A DNA stretch of 64,000 bases from Pseudomonas fortuita (GTDB lineage Bacteria; Pseudomonadota; Gammaproteobacteria; Pseudomonadales; Pseudomonadaceae). The position numbers were made by a program, and so were the translations under genes. The notes below the pieces were generated by a model. It searched no databases, was not told the origin of the DNA, and saw only the letters and a list, made by a program, of their open reading frames with translations. The stretch spans positions 4,629,501 through 4,693,500 of the forward strand of contig NZ_CP114035.2 in the NCBI RefSeq assembly GCF_026898135.2, read 5' to 3'. Of this stretch, positions 38,529 to 48,898 are shown piece by piece; positions within the stretch are counted from its first letter, which is position 1, and each line of letters begins with the position of its first letter.

Positions 38529-40715
38529 ATGCGCCGTTTGCTGTGCTGTTTGCTGCTCGCCCTCACCTTATTCATGGCTGCCGCTGCGGAACCTGCCAGG
38601 CCCAAGGTCGGCTTGGTGTTGTCGGGGGGTGCGGCCCGTGGCCTGGCCCACATCGGCGTGCTCAAGGCACTGGAGGAACAGGGCGTGCGCATCGACGCCA
38701 TCGCCGGCACCAGCATGGGCGCAGTGGTCGGCGGGCTTTACGCTTCGGGCTACAGTGTCGCAGAACTGGAAAAGCTCGCCACCACCCTGGACTGGCAACA
38801 GGCGCTGTCCGATGCCCCGCCGCGCAAGGACGTGCCGTTCCGGCGCAAGCAGGATGATCGCGATTTCCTGGTCAAGCAAAAGCTCAGCTTTCGCGACGAC
38901 GGCAGCCTGGGCCTGCCGCTGGGGGTGATCCAGGGGCAGAACCTGTCACTGCTGCTGGAAAGCAAACTGGCGCACACCGCCGATACCCGCGATTTCGACA
39001 AGCTGCCCATCCCCTTTCGCGCTGTAGCCACCGACATCGCCAGTGGCGAAAAGGTGGTGTTCCGCCACGGCCATCTGCCCCAGGTCATCCGTGCCAGCAT
39101 GTCGATCCCCGCCGTGTTTGCCCCGGTCGAACTGGACGGCCGCCTGCTGGTGGACGGCGGCATGGTCGACAACATCCCCGTCGACGTGGCCCGCGAAATG
39201 GGCGTGGACCTGGCCATCGTGGTCGACATCGGTACCCCGCTGCGCGATCGCAAGCAACTGCTGACCGTGGTCGACGTGCTCAACCAGTCGATTACCCTGA
39301 TGACACGGCGCAATTCGGAAGAACAACTGGCCAGCCTGCAGCGCGATGACATCCTCATCCAGCCATCGCTAGCTGCCTTCGGCGTGACCGACTTCGGCCG
39401 TGCCCGGGACATGATCGACGCCGGTTACCGCGCCACCCGCCTGCTCGACCAACGCCTGGCTGCCCTGCGCGAGCCTGAGGGTGACAGCAACCTGGCCGTG
39501 GCCCGCTCGCCACGCCAGCGCACGCCGGTGATCACCGCGATCCGGATCGAGAACGACTCCAAGGTCAGCGACGACGTGATCCGCTCTTACATCCGTCAGC
39601 CGATCGACGCCCCCCTTGAGCTGGACCGCCTGCAGACCGACATGGGCACGCTCTACGGCCTGGACTACTTCGACCGGGTGCAGTACCGCGTGGTGCACAA
39701 GGGCAACGACAACACCTTGGTGATCAACGCCCGCGGTCGACGCGGCGGCACCGACTACCTGCGCCTGGGCCTGAACCTTTCGGACGACCTGCGCGGTGAC
39801 AGCGCCTTCAACCTGGGCGCCAGCTACCGGGTCAATGGCATCAACAGCCTGGGTGCCGAGTGGCTGACCCGTGGCCAGATCGGCGACCAGCAAGAACTGT
39901 ACAGCGAGTTCTACCAGCCGCTGGACGTTGGCTCGCGCTATTTCATTGCGCCGTACCTGGATTTCAGCTCACAGAACATCGAAGCCACCCTGGACAACGA
40001 CCCCGTCGCAGAGTACCGCCTGGAACGCTACGGCTTTGGCCTGAACCTCGGCCGCCAGATTGGCACCAACGGTGAAGTACGCCTGGGCGTGGGCAAGGCC
40101 TGGGGCGAGGCCGAGGTACGCATTGGCGACCAGGACCTGCCCAAGGTCAGCTTCAACGAGGGCTTCTATGAACTGAAGTATTCGTTCGACACCCTCGACA
40201 ACGTGTATTTCCCGCACAGCGGTGAGGACATTGGCCTGACCTTGCGCAAGTACGACAAATCGCTGGACTCCGACCAGGATTACCGGCAGTGGCTGTTCAA
40301 CCTGGACAAGGCCATCAGTAGCGGGCCGAACACCTTCGTGCTGGGCGGACGCTACGGGCGCACCCTGGACGCTACCGAAGTGGTGACGTCCAGCTTCGTG
40401 ATGGGTGGGGCACGAGAGCTGTCTGGCTTTCGCCAGGACTCGGTGTCGGGGCAGAACGTGAGCCTGCTGCGCATGGTCTATTACCGCCGGCTGACGCCAC
40501 GGGCCTACGTACCGCTGGACTTCCCGCTGTACATTGGCGGGTCGCTGGAACGTGGGCGCGCGTGGAACAACGACAACGAGTTCGACAGCGGCTACATCAA
40601 TGCGGCGAGCATCTTCCTGGGGCTGGAAACGCCTCTGGGGCCGCTGAACTTCAGCTACGGCACCAACAGTGCGCATGAGCAGGCGGTGTACCTGAACCTG
40701 GGGCATACCTTCTGA
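38529..40715 (+). CDS. plpD: PlpD-like patatin phospholipase, type Vd autotransporter
   Basis: This 728-residue protein has a signal peptide (RRLLCCLLLALTLFMAAAA), a patatin domain with the oxyanion loop LSGGAARG, the nucleophile Ser62 in GTSMG and the catalytic DGG of LLVDGGMVDNIPVD, one POTRA domain (about 330-400) and a C-terminal 16-strand BamA-type barrel ending AVYLNLGHTF. This is the architecture and length of P. aeruginosa PlpD, secreted through its own barrel. The ATG at MRRLLCC is preferred to an upstream TTG. Confidence 0.92.
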   Translation: MRRLLCCLLLALTLFMAAAAEPARPKVGLVLSGGAARGLAHIGVLKALEEQGVRIDAIAGTSMGAVVGGLYASGYSVAELEKLATTLDWQQALSDAPPRKDVPFRRKQDDRDFLVKQKLSFRDDGSLGLPLGVIQGQNLSLLLESKLAHTADTRDFDKLPIPFRAVATDIASGEKVVFRHGHLPQVIRASMSIPAVFAPVELDGRLLVDGGMVDNIPVDVAREMGVDLAIVVDIGTPLRDRKQLLTVVDVLNQSITLMTRRNSEEQLASLQRDDILIQPSLAAFGVTDFGRARDMIDAGYRATRLLDQRLAALREPEGDSNLAVARSPRQRTPVITAIRIENDSKVSDDVIRSYIRQPIDAPLELDRLQTDMGTLYGLDYFDRVQYRVVHKGNDNTLVINARGRRGGTDYLRLGLNLSDDLRGDSAFNLGASYRVNGINSLGAEWLTRGQIGDQQELYSEFYQPLDVGSRYFIAPYLDFSSQNIEATLDNDPVAEYRLERYGFGLNLGRQIGTNGEVRLGVGKAWGEAEVRIGDQDLPKVSFNEGFYELKYSFDTLDNVYFPHSGEDIGLTLRKYDKSLDSDQDYRQWLFNLDKAISSGPNTFVLGGRYGRTLDATEVVTSSFVMGGARELSGFRQDSVSGQNVSLLRMVYYRRLTPRAYVPLDFPLYIGGSLERGRAWNNDNEFDSGYINAASIFLGLETPLGPLNFSYGTNSAHEQAVYLNLGHTF

Positions 40716-40749
40716 TTCGCCGGGGGCCGCAAAGCGACCCCAGGGGCCC

Positions 40750-41187
40750 TCAGGACTTCTCGAGGTTGGACAGGATCGTGGCATGCACCCGCATGCACAC
40801 CTGCAACTCTGCCTCGTCCACCCCGGTGAAAAGCTCCAACCGCAGCTGGTTGGCGATGGTTTCGATCTGGTCGATCAGCGGCTTGGCCGGCGGGCACAGC
40901 AAGATCTTCTTGGCCCGCCGGTCTTCCACCACCGCCTGCCGGCGCACCAGCCCTTGTGCTTCCAGGCTGTCGAGCAGGCGCGCCAGGGTCGGGCCTTCAA
41001 CGCCCACGCTCTGGGCCAGCTCACGCTGAGTAGGGGCTTCTTCGAAACGCGCCAGGTGCAGCAACACCAGCCAGCGCGCCTGGGACAGGTTGAGCCCGGC
41101 CAGGCGGCGGTCCAGTTCGGCACGCCAGCCCCGGGACATCTGGGCCAGCTGCATGCCGAAGCGGTGTTGGTTGTCGGTCAGGGGCAT
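40750..41187 (-). CDS. MarR/SlyA-family regulator
   Basis: This 145-residue wHTH protein has the MarR core LSQARWLVLLHLARFEEAPTQRELAQSVGVEGPTLARLLDSLE and DRRAKKILLCPPAKPLI. It resembles SlyA/HosA-type redox or phenolic sensors, but the ligand is unknown. The ATG is chosen; a TTG two codons upstream is possible. It is convergent with plpD. Confidence 0.87.
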   Translation of the reverse strand: MPLTDNQHRFGMQLAQMSRGWRAELDRRLAGLNLSQARWLVLLHLARFEEAPTQRELAQSVGVEGPTLARLLDSLEAQGLVRRQAVVEDRRAKKILLCPPAKPLIDQIETIANQLRLELFTGVDEAELQVCMRVHATILSNLEKS

Positions 41188-41337
41188 AAGCAACTCATTG
41201 AACAGATCTAATTATTAGGCAGCTAACCATGCCCTTTCCGACGAGGCAAGGCTCGCGCGCCCTTCGCCGTTCGATAATCGTCAAAAAGCATGACAAAGGT
41301 CAGCAGATGGCGGTTCTGCCCTCGATCTGACTGCCCG

Positions 41338-43485
41338 TCACATCTCGAACTCGGCCGCCAGCGCCGCACGCACGCAATACAGCACACCCTCCGGCACCCG
41401 TGCCCCGAACTGGGGCGCAATGGCCGACACCGGCGGCAGTTCGCCCTCGCCATCCAGGAAGGCGTCCTGTACTTCCATCAGCAGGTCTTCCGGCAGGTCG
41501 AGGGCCTGGTCAAGGCTAAGCTCCTGGCGGCCCAACGCCTCGGCCAGCAGGCTATACACGTTCTTCTCGCTGCAGTTGAGCTGCCCGGCGATCTGCGCCG
41601 GGGTCATGCCGGCCCGGGCCAGGCTGACCAGTTCGTGGCGCAGGTCGAGTACCACTTTCGGCGCCTCTTCGGTGCCACCGCTGTTGTTCAGTACCTCGAG
41701 GAACGCCTGGCCATAACGCTCCAGCTTGCGCGCCCCCACACCGCTGACCTGGGCCATATCGCTGAGGCTGACCGGCTGGCTGCGCAGCATTTCCAGCAGC
41801 GTCGAGTCGGGGAAGATGACATAGGGCGGCACACTGTGCTCCTCCGCCAGCTTGCGCCGCAGGGTACGCAGCGCTTCCCACAGCTCGCGCTCCTCGGCAC
41901 GCACCAACTGGCTGGCCGGGCTGCCACCGCTGGACGATGAGGTCTTGGCCGTGGTCTGCGGCTTGAGGTCGCGACGCAGTTGCAAGGTCACCTCGCCGCG
42001 CAGCAGTGGCCGGCAGCTGTCGGACAGGCGCAGGCCGCCATAGCCCTCCAGGTCGATGTCGACCAGCCCACGCGCCACCAGCTGGCGGAACAACGAACGC
42101 CACTCGACCTCGGCCAGGCCCTTGCCGACGCCGAACACCGACAGCTTCTCGTGGCCGAAATTGCGCACCTTCTCGTTGTCCTTGCCCAACAGCACATCGA
42201 CCAGGTGGCCGACACCATAGCGCTGGCCAGTGCGGAAAACCGCCGACAGCGCCTGACGGGCCGGCTCGGTGGCGTCCCAGGTCTGAATGTTGTCGACACA
42301 GTTGTCGCAGTGCCCGCACGGCTGCTCGAGGATTTCATCGAAATAGGCCAGCAACGACTGGCGGCGGCAGCGGGTCTCTTCGCACAACGCCAGCATGGCG
42401 TCGAGCTTGTGCTGCTCGATGCGCTTGTGGCGCTCGTCTCCTTCGGAGTTCTGCAGCATCTGCTTGAGCATGACCATGTCCTGCAGGCCGTAGGCCATCC
42501 AGGCATCGGATGGCAAGCCGTCCCGGCCGGCACGGCCGGTTTCCTGGTAATAGGCCTCAAGCGACTTGGGCAGGTCGAGGTGGGCAACGAAGCGCACGTT
42601 GGGTTTGTCGATACCCATGCCGAAGGCAATGGTGGCGACCATGATCAACCCTTCCTCATTAAGGAAGCGGTGCTGGTTGGCAGAACGGGTCTCGGCAGCC
42701 AGGCCGGCATGATAAGGCAATGCCGGGAAACCCTGATCACAGAGGAAGGCTGCCGTTTCGTCGACCTTCTTGCGCGACAGGCAGTACACAATGCCCGCGT
42801 TGCCGCGGCGCTCGCCAAGGAAGGCCATCAGCTGCTTGCGCGGCGCTTCCTTGGGTACGATGCGATAGAAGATGTTCGGCCGGTCAAAGCTCGACAGGAA
42901 GCGCTCGGCGCCTTGCAGGTGCAGGCGCTGGACAATCTCTTCGCGGGTGCGCATATCGGCGGTGGCGGTCAGCGCAATGCGCGGCACATGCGGGAACAGC
43001 TCGGCCAATTGCCCCAGTTGCAGGTATTCGGGGCGGAAATCGTGGCCCCACTGCGACACGCAGTGCGCCTCGTCGATGGCAAACAGCGAGATGTCCAGAT
43101 CGCGCAGGAAATCGAGCATGCGCGGCTGCACCAGGCGCTCCGGCGCCAGGTACAGCATCTTCACTTCGCCACGGCGCAGGCGCCCGGCCAGTTCACGCTG
43201 CTGCTCCGCCGTCAGGGTAGAGTTCAGCGCGGCAGCCGACACGCCCAGTTCGTCCAGCGTGGCGACCTGGTCGTCCATCAACGCAATCAGCGGTGAGACC
43301 ACCACCGTCAGGCCCGGGCGCAGCAGCCCCGGCACCTGGAAACACAGCGACTTGCCGCCACCAGTGGGCATCAGCACCAGGGCATCGCCGCCATTGGCCA
43401 CGCATTCGATGATTGCTGCCTGGCGCCCACGGAAACTGTCGTAGCCGAAGATGTCCTTGAGAACGCGCTGAGCCTGTTCGAGCAT
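41338..43485 (-). CDS. recQ: ATP-dependent DNA helicase RecQ
   Basis: This 715-residue SF2 helicase has Walker A ([12 protein letters not shown]), DEAH ([16 protein letters not shown]), motif VI ([10 protein letters not shown]), the Zn-binding cysteines (CEETRCRRQ...CGHCDNC), a winged-helix RQC and an HRDC domain ([32 protein letters not shown]). It is about 100 residues longer than E. coli RecQ, with an extra C-terminal helical/HTH-like region. The start at [10 protein letters not shown] with GGAG before it is chosen. Confidence 0.95.
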   Translation of the reverse strand: MLEQAQRVLKDIFGYDSFRGRQAAIIECVANGGDALVLMPTGGGKSLCFQVPGLLRPGLTVVVSPLIALMDDQVATLDELGVSAAALNSTLTAEQQRELAGRLRRGEVKMLYLAPERLVQPRMLDFLRDLDISLFAIDEAHCVSQWGHDFRPEYLQLGQLAELFPHVPRIALTATADMRTREEIVQRLHLQGAERFLSSFDRPNIFYRIVPKEAPRKQLMAFLGERRGNAGIVYCLSRKKVDETAAFLCDQGFPALPYHAGLAAETRSANQHRFLNEEGLIMVATIAFGMGIDKPNVRFVAHLDLPKSLEAYYQETGRAGRDGLPSDAWMAYGLQDMVMLKQMLQNSEGDERHKRIEQHKLDAMLALCEETRCRRQSLLAYFDEILEQPCGHCDNCVDNIQTWDATEPARQALSAVFRTGQRYGVGHLVDVLLGKDNEKVRNFGHEKLSVFGVGKGLAEVEWRSLFRQLVARGLVDIDLEGYGGLRLSDSCRPLLRGEVTLQLRRDLKPQTTAKTSSSSGGSPASQLVRAEERELWEALRTLRRKLAEEHSVPPYVIFPDSTLLEMLRSQPVSLSDMAQVSGVGARKLERYGQAFLEVLNNSGGTEEAPKVVLDLRHELVSLARAGMTPAQIAGQLNCSEKNVYSLLAEALGRQELSLDQALDLPEDLLMEVQDAFLDGEGELPPVSAIAPQFGARVPEGVLYCVRAALAAEFEM

Positions 43486-43730
43486 GTGCAACTCCACAAA
43501 TCGCCGTACCACCCTGCATACAGGCTGGACGAAAAACCCGCTCCGCACACGCCAAATGCGTAAGCGGTTTTTGCCAGGGGCCGATAAAATCTGCCCCTGC
43601 ATGAAAAATCGCGGAGTATACCGCAGCACCGCACTGCACAGGGCACCATGGTGATAGACGTTCCCTTTACCCCGCTACCCTTGCTTGGTGCTAGAATTCG
43701 GTATCGTTTATTCCCCAAGGTAGCCCTGTA

Positions 43731-44318
43731 ATGTCCTTCGCCGAGCAACTGACCCGCCTGCAAGCCTTCCTCGACGCCGACGAGCTGCACGAAGAGGCGC
43801 TGGACTACGTCGCCGCCCACGGCTACCTGACCGCCCTGTCGATCAACGCCGAGGACGTGCCCGAGCGCGAATGGATCGACGCCTTGTTCGCCGAAGAGCC
43901 GCACTACGCCAGCGAGGCCCAGCGCACCGAGATCGAAGCCACCCTGGTGGCGTTGAAAGCGCACATCGCCCGCCAGCTGGCCAGCGACGAAGAATTCGAC
44001 CTGCCATGCGACCTCGACCTGACCGACGAGCCGGATGATTCCGACCTGCGCGGCTGGTGCATTGGCTTCATGGAAGGCGTGTTCCTGCGTGAAGAGGCCT
44101 GGTTCGAGAACGCCGAAGAAGAAGTCAGCGAAATGTTGCTGCCGATCATGGTGGGCTCTGGCCTGTTCGACGAACAGCCAGAGTTCGCCGACATCGCCAG
44201 CAACGCCAACCTGCAGGATGACATGATCGTCCAGATCCCCGAGGCGCTGAGCGCATTGTTCCTGCTGCTGCACGCCCCTGACGAAAAACCGGCGCTGCTC
44301 AAGCCACGCCACCACTGA
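43731..44318 (+). CDS. YgfB/YecA (UPF0149) family protein
   Basis: This 195-residue acidic, helical protein has the UPF0149 pattern DELHEEALDYVAAHGYLTALSI and RGWCIGFMEGVFLREEAWFE. It lacks a SEC-C zinc tail. Function is unknown. It overlaps no gene and is followed after 7 nt by a DUF454 gene. Confidence 0.87.
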   Translation: MSFAEQLTRLQAFLDADELHEEALDYVAAHGYLTALSINAEDVPEREWIDALFAEEPHYASEAQRTEIEATLVALKAHIARQLASDEEFDLPCDLDLTDEPDDSDLRGWCIGFMEGVFLREEAWFENAEEEVSEMLLPIMVGSGLFDEQPEFADIASNANLQDDMIVQIPEALSALFLLLHAPDEKPALLKPRHH

Positions 44319-44325
44319 GTCGCCT

Positions 44326-44691
44326 GTGCGCTACCTGCTGCTGGCCATCGGCTGGCTCAGCGTTGCGCTGGGGGTGTTGGGGATATTCCTTCCGGTATTG
44401 CCCACCACCCCTTTCCTGCTTTTGGCGGCAGCCTGCTTTGCCCGCAGTTCGCCGCGCTTTCACCACTGGCTGGTCCATCACCCGAAGCTCGGGCCATGGA
44501 TCCGCGACTACCTCAGTGGTGAAGGCATCCCCCTCAAGGGCAAGGTCTACGCCATCGGCCTGATGTGGGCCAGCATTGGCCTGTCGTGCTATCTGGTGCC
44601 CCTGTTCTGGGCCCGCGCCTTCATGTTGACCAGCGCTGTATTGGTAAGCCTCTATATCGTCAGGCAGAAAACCCTGCACACACCGAAGTGA
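44326..44691 (+). CDS. YbaN-like DUF454 inner-membrane protein
   Basis: This 121-residue protein starts at GTG and has three or four hydrophobic segments. The DUF454 signature GVLGIFLPVLPTTPFLLLAAACFARSSPRFHHWLVHHP is clear. It follows the UPF0149 gene by 7 nt. No function is established; relatives affect the envelope. Confidence 0.9.
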   Translation: MRYLLLAIGWLSVALGVLGIFLPVLPTTPFLLLAAACFARSSPRFHHWLVHHPKLGPWIRDYLSGEGIPLKGKVYAIGLMWASIGLSCYLVPLFWARAFMLTSAVLVSLYIVRQKTLHTPK

Positions 44692-45002
44692 CATTTTTTT
44701 GTCGCCAAATATCACTTTCGCCTAACGGTCGTTTTCTTTATCCGAAATGGTTCTGGAACCACACAAAAGCCTTGTATTCATTGGCTTTCTTGCCTTTTCG
44801 CGCGCTTGCCAGCACAAAGTTTCGCTGCCCTTGTTAGACAATATATGTCTTATATGGCTATTTGATATGAAGAAATCTTCTTATCTATCGCGTTGAATGT
44901 ACTTAGCTGTGTTGTTAAAAACCTGCAACACTATACGCGATAATTTTATCGTCATTTTTTTGGCGAGCAGCAGGATCAATTCCAGGATCAGGGAGATGTA
45001 CC
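44692..45002 (+). promoter_or_regulatory. AT-rich upstream region of lapE with two small palindromes
   Basis: This 311-bp region is markedly more AT-rich than its neighbours. It contains AGACAATATATGTCT (44836-44850; arms AGACA/TGTCT) and CGATAA-TT-TTATCG (44938-44951) about 52 bp before the start. The second overlaps a possible -10 element (GATAAT). No operator of a known regulator is recognised with confidence. No gene is seen in it. Confidence 0.5.
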
Positions 45003-46361
45003 ATGCGCGTTTTGAACCCCATCACCAGTGCATTACTGTTGGCCCTGGCGAGTGCCAACGTACAGGCGATGTCGATCACCGAGGCCGTCCAGAGCGCCGT
45101 GGACTACCACCCGCAGGTAAGCTCCAACCGTAACAGCAAGCTGTCGGCCGATGAAGACGTCAAGTTTGCGCGTGGTGGCTACTACCCTTCCGTGGATTTG
45201 GTTGCTGGCTATGGCCGCCAGCGTTCGGACAATGCCACCACCCGTGCCGAGGGTAACCACAACAAGGAAACCCTCAACTACACCCAGTCCGAGCTACGCC
45301 TGCGGCAGATGATTTTCGACGGTTTCAACACCGCGAACGAAGTGGGCCGCACCGAAGCGGTTTCCACCTCCCGCGCCTACTACACCCAGGCAGTTGCCCA
45401 GGATGTCGCCCTGCGTGCGATCGAGGTATACCTGGAAGTGCTCAAGCGCCGTGAGCTGGTAACCCTGGCCAAGAACAACCTGCAAGCCCACCTGCGCGTC
45501 AACGACCAGATCGGCCTGCGTAACGAGCGCGGCGTTGGCAGCACCGCCGACCTCGACCAGTCCCGCGCCCGTCGCGCCCTGGCGGAAAACAACCTGGATA
45601 CCGCCGAAGTGGACCTGGCCGATGCCGAGGCCAACTTCTTCAGCGTGATCGGCCGTGCCCCGGACGAACTGGAAAGCCCGCCGACCATCAAGGGCGAGGT
45701 GCCTGAGACCCTCGACGGCGCGCGCGACAGCATGCGCCAGAACAACCCCTACATCAAATCGGCACAGGCTGACGTCAACGCCGCCGAGCAGCAATACGAA
45801 GTGGGCAAGTCGACCTTCTACCCGCGCTTCGACGCCATTCTTGCAACCGGTGCCAACAACAACACCGGTGGCGAAAAAGGCCACAACAACAACGATTGGC
45901 AGGCCGGCGTAGAGATGAACTACAACCTGTTCCGCGGCGGCAGCGACAAGGCCCGCCTGCAGTCTGACGCGCACAAGATCAACCAGGCCCTGGACATCCG
46001 CAACAACGCCCTGCGTGAGCTGACCGAAAACCTGAGCCTGGCGTGGAACGCCATGAACAATGCCAGCAAGCAGCTGCCTACCGCGCGTGAATACGCCGAG
46101 ACCACCAAGCGCGTGCGCGCCGCTTACCAGGACCAGTTCGGCCTGGGCCAGCGTACCCTGCTGGACGTGCTTGACAGTGAAAACGAGCTGTACAACGCCG
46201 ACCGCCGTTACACCGAAGTCCGCTACACCGAGGAATTCTCGCGCTACCGCGTGCTGGCGACCATGGGTGAGCTGTTGAGCAAACAGCGTATTTCGCTGCC
46301 GCCAGAGGCGCTGGCTACCACGGAAGTGCGTACCGAGGCGCGTCTACCTGAGATGCGTTGA
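45003..46361 (+). CDS. lapE: TolC-family type I secretion outer-membrane protein (LapE/AggA)
   Basis: This 452-residue outer-membrane efflux protein has a signal peptide (MRVLNPITSALLLALASANVQA) and two OEP repeats (SITEAVQSAVDYHPQV; GVGSTADLDQSRARRALAENNL; NNAEQQYEVGKSTFYPRFD-type; FGLGQRTLLDVLDSENELYNADR). It closely fits LapE/AggA of P. putida, the exit channel of the LapBC system that secretes the adhesin LapA. The lapABC genes are not in this window. A GGGAG ribosome-binding site precedes the ATG. Confidence 0.88.
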   Translation: MRVLNPITSALLLALASANVQAMSITEAVQSAVDYHPQVSSNRNSKLSADEDVKFARGGYYPSVDLVAGYGRQRSDNATTRAEGNHNKETLNYTQSELRLRQMIFDGFNTANEVGRTEAVSTSRAYYTQAVAQDVALRAIEVYLEVLKRRELVTLAKNNLQAHLRVNDQIGLRNERGVGSTADLDQSRARRALAENNLDTAEVDLADAEANFFSVIGRAPDELESPPTIKGEVPETLDGARDSMRQNNPYIKSAQADVNAAEQQYEVGKSTFYPRFDAILATGANNNTGGEKGHNNNDWQAGVEMNYNLFRGGSDKARLQSDAHKINQALDIRNNALRELTENLSLAWNAMNNASKQLPTAREYAETTKRVRAAYQDQFGLGQRTLLDVLDSENELYNADRRYTEVRYTEEFSRYRVLATMGELLSKQRISLPPEALATTEVRTEARLPEMR

Positions 46362-46380
46362 TCGGCTTCAAGTTCTGGGG

Positions 46381-46520
46381 GCCGCTTTGCGGCCCTTTCG
46401 CCGGCAAGCCAGCTCCCACAGGTACTGCATAGGCTTCAAACTTTGTGCAGTTGCCTGTGGGAATAAAAGCATGAGCCTTGACACTGTAACTGTGGGAGCT
46501 GGCTTGCCGGCGATAGGGCC
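46381..46520. repeat. REPIN after lapE
   Basis: It begins with GCCGCTTTGCGGC and has REP arms CGCCGGCAAGCCAGCTCCCA and TGGGAGCTGGCTTGCCGGCG facing each other over about 60 bp. An extra half REP tail (TGCCTGTGGGA) lies in the loop. Confidence 0.88.
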
Positions 46521-46532
46521 CTCACGGGCACC

Positions 46533-47132
46533 TCAACCCTCACCATGGTTACGCTGGAACGTCTCCACCCCCATGGCCCTGATCTGCCCCTCGATCAACG
46601 CCTCGAACGGCGCCAGCAGGGCATCGAAGCTGGCAGGTTGCTCCAACGCATTCAAAGCCCCCACCACTGCCTCTATGGTCGATAGCGCCCCCGCCTCCGG
46701 CGCCTTGCGCAGCCGATAACGCGAAGGCGCGACTGCCCCCAGCGTCACCCGCGGCAACCCTTCCAGCAGCGGGTTCATGTACAGCAGCTTGCGCGCCTTG
46801 CGCCAGGTGCCGTCGGGCACGATCAGCAGCAACGGCGTGTCATCGACCTTGCCATAGGCTGTCAGCACCTGAGCGTCATCGCCCGGGAACAGCAAGGTCG
46901 GCCGGTAACCAGGCGTTGCCAGCAATTCACCCAGATCATCGAATACCTCGCCCACCCGCAGCTCGGCGTTGTTCAGGCCAAGGGCAGCAAAGCGCGCAGT
47001 GTTCAGGGCATGGGCGGTTTCACTGGGGTGCTGCAGCAGGATGACGCGGGTGCGGCTGTCGAGCGCGGGGATCAGTGGGCAGAGGCAATGGTCGAGCGGG
47101 CGCTGGCAGCGCTCGCAGCGGGGTCTGGGCAT
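46533..47132 (-). CDS. DTW-domain protein, probable tRNA acp3U synthase
   Basis: This 199-residue protein has an N-terminal zinc-type knot CERCQRPLDHCLCP, then ILLQHPSETAHALNT and the IVPDGTWRKARKL region (DxTW variant DGTW). DTW proteins such as E. coli TapT transfer a 3-amino-3-carboxypropyl group from SAM to U47 of tRNA. The start MPRPRCERCQ is the likely one; frame extends upstream without support. Confidence 0.88.
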   Translation of the reverse strand: MPRPRCERCQRPLDHCLCPLIPALDSRTRVILLQHPSETAHALNTARFAALGLNNAELRVGEVFDDLGELLATPGYRPTLLFPGDDAQVLTAYGKVDDTPLLLIVPDGTWRKARKLLYMNPLLEGLPRVTLGAVAPSRYRLRKAPEAGALSTIEAVVGALNALEQPASFDALLAPFEALIEGQIRAMGVETFQRNHGEG

Positions 47133-47196
47133 GGGGTTCTCCTTGGCGGGAACAGTGTGCCACAGAACCGGGGCCCGCTTTGCGGCCCCAGCGATC

Positions 47197-48762
47197 TCAG
47201 CGGTTGAAGCGCTCTGCCAGGCTGTGCAGGTAATCCGCCATGCGCTCCAGGTCCTGGCTGATTTCTGCACCCTGCCTGGCCTGCCCGGCACTCTGGTCAC
47301 ACAGCTGGGCAATTCTCACGATCTGCTGGTTGATGTCCTCGGCCACATGGCTTTGCTGCTCCGACGCCGTCGCCATCTGCTGGCTCATGCCGGTGATGCG
47401 GCTGACCGCCTGGGCAATCCCGCTCAACGCCGTCTGCACCGCCTCGACGCTGTGCACGCTGTCCCGCGAGATCTGCTCACCCCGGCTGGCGGTGCTAACC
47501 GCCCGTTCCGCGCCCGCGCGCAACGAAGCAATGATGTGGTGAATCTCGTCGGTCGATGCACGGGTACGTTGTGCCAGCGAACGCACTTCATCGGCCACCA
47601 CGGCAAAACCCCGCCCCTGCTCACCCGCGCGCGCCGCCTCGATGGCAGCGTTGAGCGCCAACAGGTTGGTCTGCTCGGCAATCGAGGTAATCACATCGAC
47701 CACGCTGCCGATGGACTGGGTCTGCTCGGCCAGGGCATTGACCGCCTGACCGATGTCGTTGACGGCATCGCTCATGCTGCCCATGGCCTTGAGGCTCTGC
47801 AGCGCGAGCTCGCTGCCATGCTGCGCCAGTTGGTCGGCATCGCCAGCCGCATGCGCCGTGCTCTGCACGTTGTGAGTGACCTGCTGGATGGTTGCGGCCA
47901 TCTGCGCAATGGCCGTGGCCGATTGGTCGGTCTCGCTGCGCTGGCGGTCAAGCATCTGCGCCTGGGCATCGGACAAATCTGAGGACTGCGCAGCCCGCGA
48001 CTTCACCCCGACGCCAGCGTCCACCAGGCGGGTCAGGGCTGTTTGCAAGCGCGCTTCCTCGCTGATGATGGCCAGGTCAAGCTGGCCCTGCAGGCCCGGG
48101 TTGTCGCTGTAGGTCAGCGCCACCAGCGGGCTGGTGAAGGCTTTGGGATGCTCGGCCAACGTGCGGCGGATGGCCTGGTTCTGCCGGTGCTCGACGAGGT
48201 ACCAGGCCAACAGCAGGCTGGCCATCAGCACCCCAAGCGCTGCATAGGCCGGCAGCCACAAGTAACCGCCTGCCGATACCAGACCTGCGGCTATCAACGG
48301 CCAGCCATGGGCTAACCCGTGCCCCAGCCGCGCCGCCCAGGGCACAGCTGCGCGGTCGGCCCGCAGGCGCGCATACAGCGCCTCGGCGCGGCGGATCTGC
48401 TCACGCGTGGGCACCGAGCGCACCGACTCGTAACCACTGATGCGGCCCTGCTCGTAGATGGCCGTGACGTAAGCGCTGACCCAGTAGTAATCACCATTCT
48501 TCGCCCGGTTCTTGACCACCCCCATCCACGGCTTGCCCTGCTTGATCGTGTCCCACATATGCCCGAACACCGATGCAGGCATGTCCGGGTGACGCACCAG
48601 GTTGTGCGGTTGGCCGACCAGCTCGTCATAGGTAAATCCGCTGATCGCCACGAAGGCTTCGTTGCAGTAGGTGATGCGGCTGTTGAGGTCAGTCGTGGAA
48701 ATCAGGCGTTGATCGCTTGAGAAGGTTCTTTCGTGCTCAGTGACGGGCAAATTCATGCGCAT
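47197..48762 (-). CDS. aer: Aer-type PAS methyl-accepting chemotaxis receptor
   Basis: This 521-residue protein has an N-terminal PAS domain ([41 protein letters not shown]), a central hydrophobic hairpin (about 155-200) and a C-terminal MCP signalling hairpin ([35 protein letters not shown]). There is no periplasmic domain, as in Aer energy-taxis receptors. The start has AAGGATCGCC before it. P. putida has several Aer paralogues; this is one. Confidence 0.92.
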   Translation of the reverse strand: MRMNLPVTEHERTFSSDQRLISTTDLNSRITYCNEAFVAISGFTYDELVGQPHNLVRHPDMPASVFGHMWDTIKQGKPWMGVVKNRAKNGDYYWVSAYVTAIYEQGRISGYESVRSVPTREQIRRAEALYARLRADRAAVPWAARLGHGLAHGWPLIAAGLVSAGGYLWLPAYAALGVLMASLLLAWYLVEHRQNQAIRRTLAEHPKAFTSPLVALTYSDNPGLQGQLDLAIISEEARLQTALTRLVDAGVGVKSRAAQSSDLSDAQAQMLDRQRSETDQSATAIAQMAATIQQVTHNVQSTAHAAGDADQLAQHGSELALQSLKAMGSMSDAVNDIGQAVNALAEQTQSIGSVVDVITSIAEQTNLLALNAAIEAARAGEQGRGFAVVADEVRSLAQRTRASTDEIHHIIASLRAGAERAVSTASRGEQISRDSVHSVEAVQTALSGIAQAVSRITGMSQQMATASEQQSHVAEDINQQIVRIAQLCDQSAGQARQGAEISQDLERMADYLHSLAERFNR

Positions 48763-48898
48763 CGGGGCGATCCTTGCAGGATGAAATAAGGGGAAAATCA
48801 TCAGCGCAAGTTGATATGTAGCAGAGCGCTATCAGGTTAGCGGTCAGCTTTTGCCGGAATTTAACGTCGCCCGACGGAATGCATGAATGCGTCGCTGC

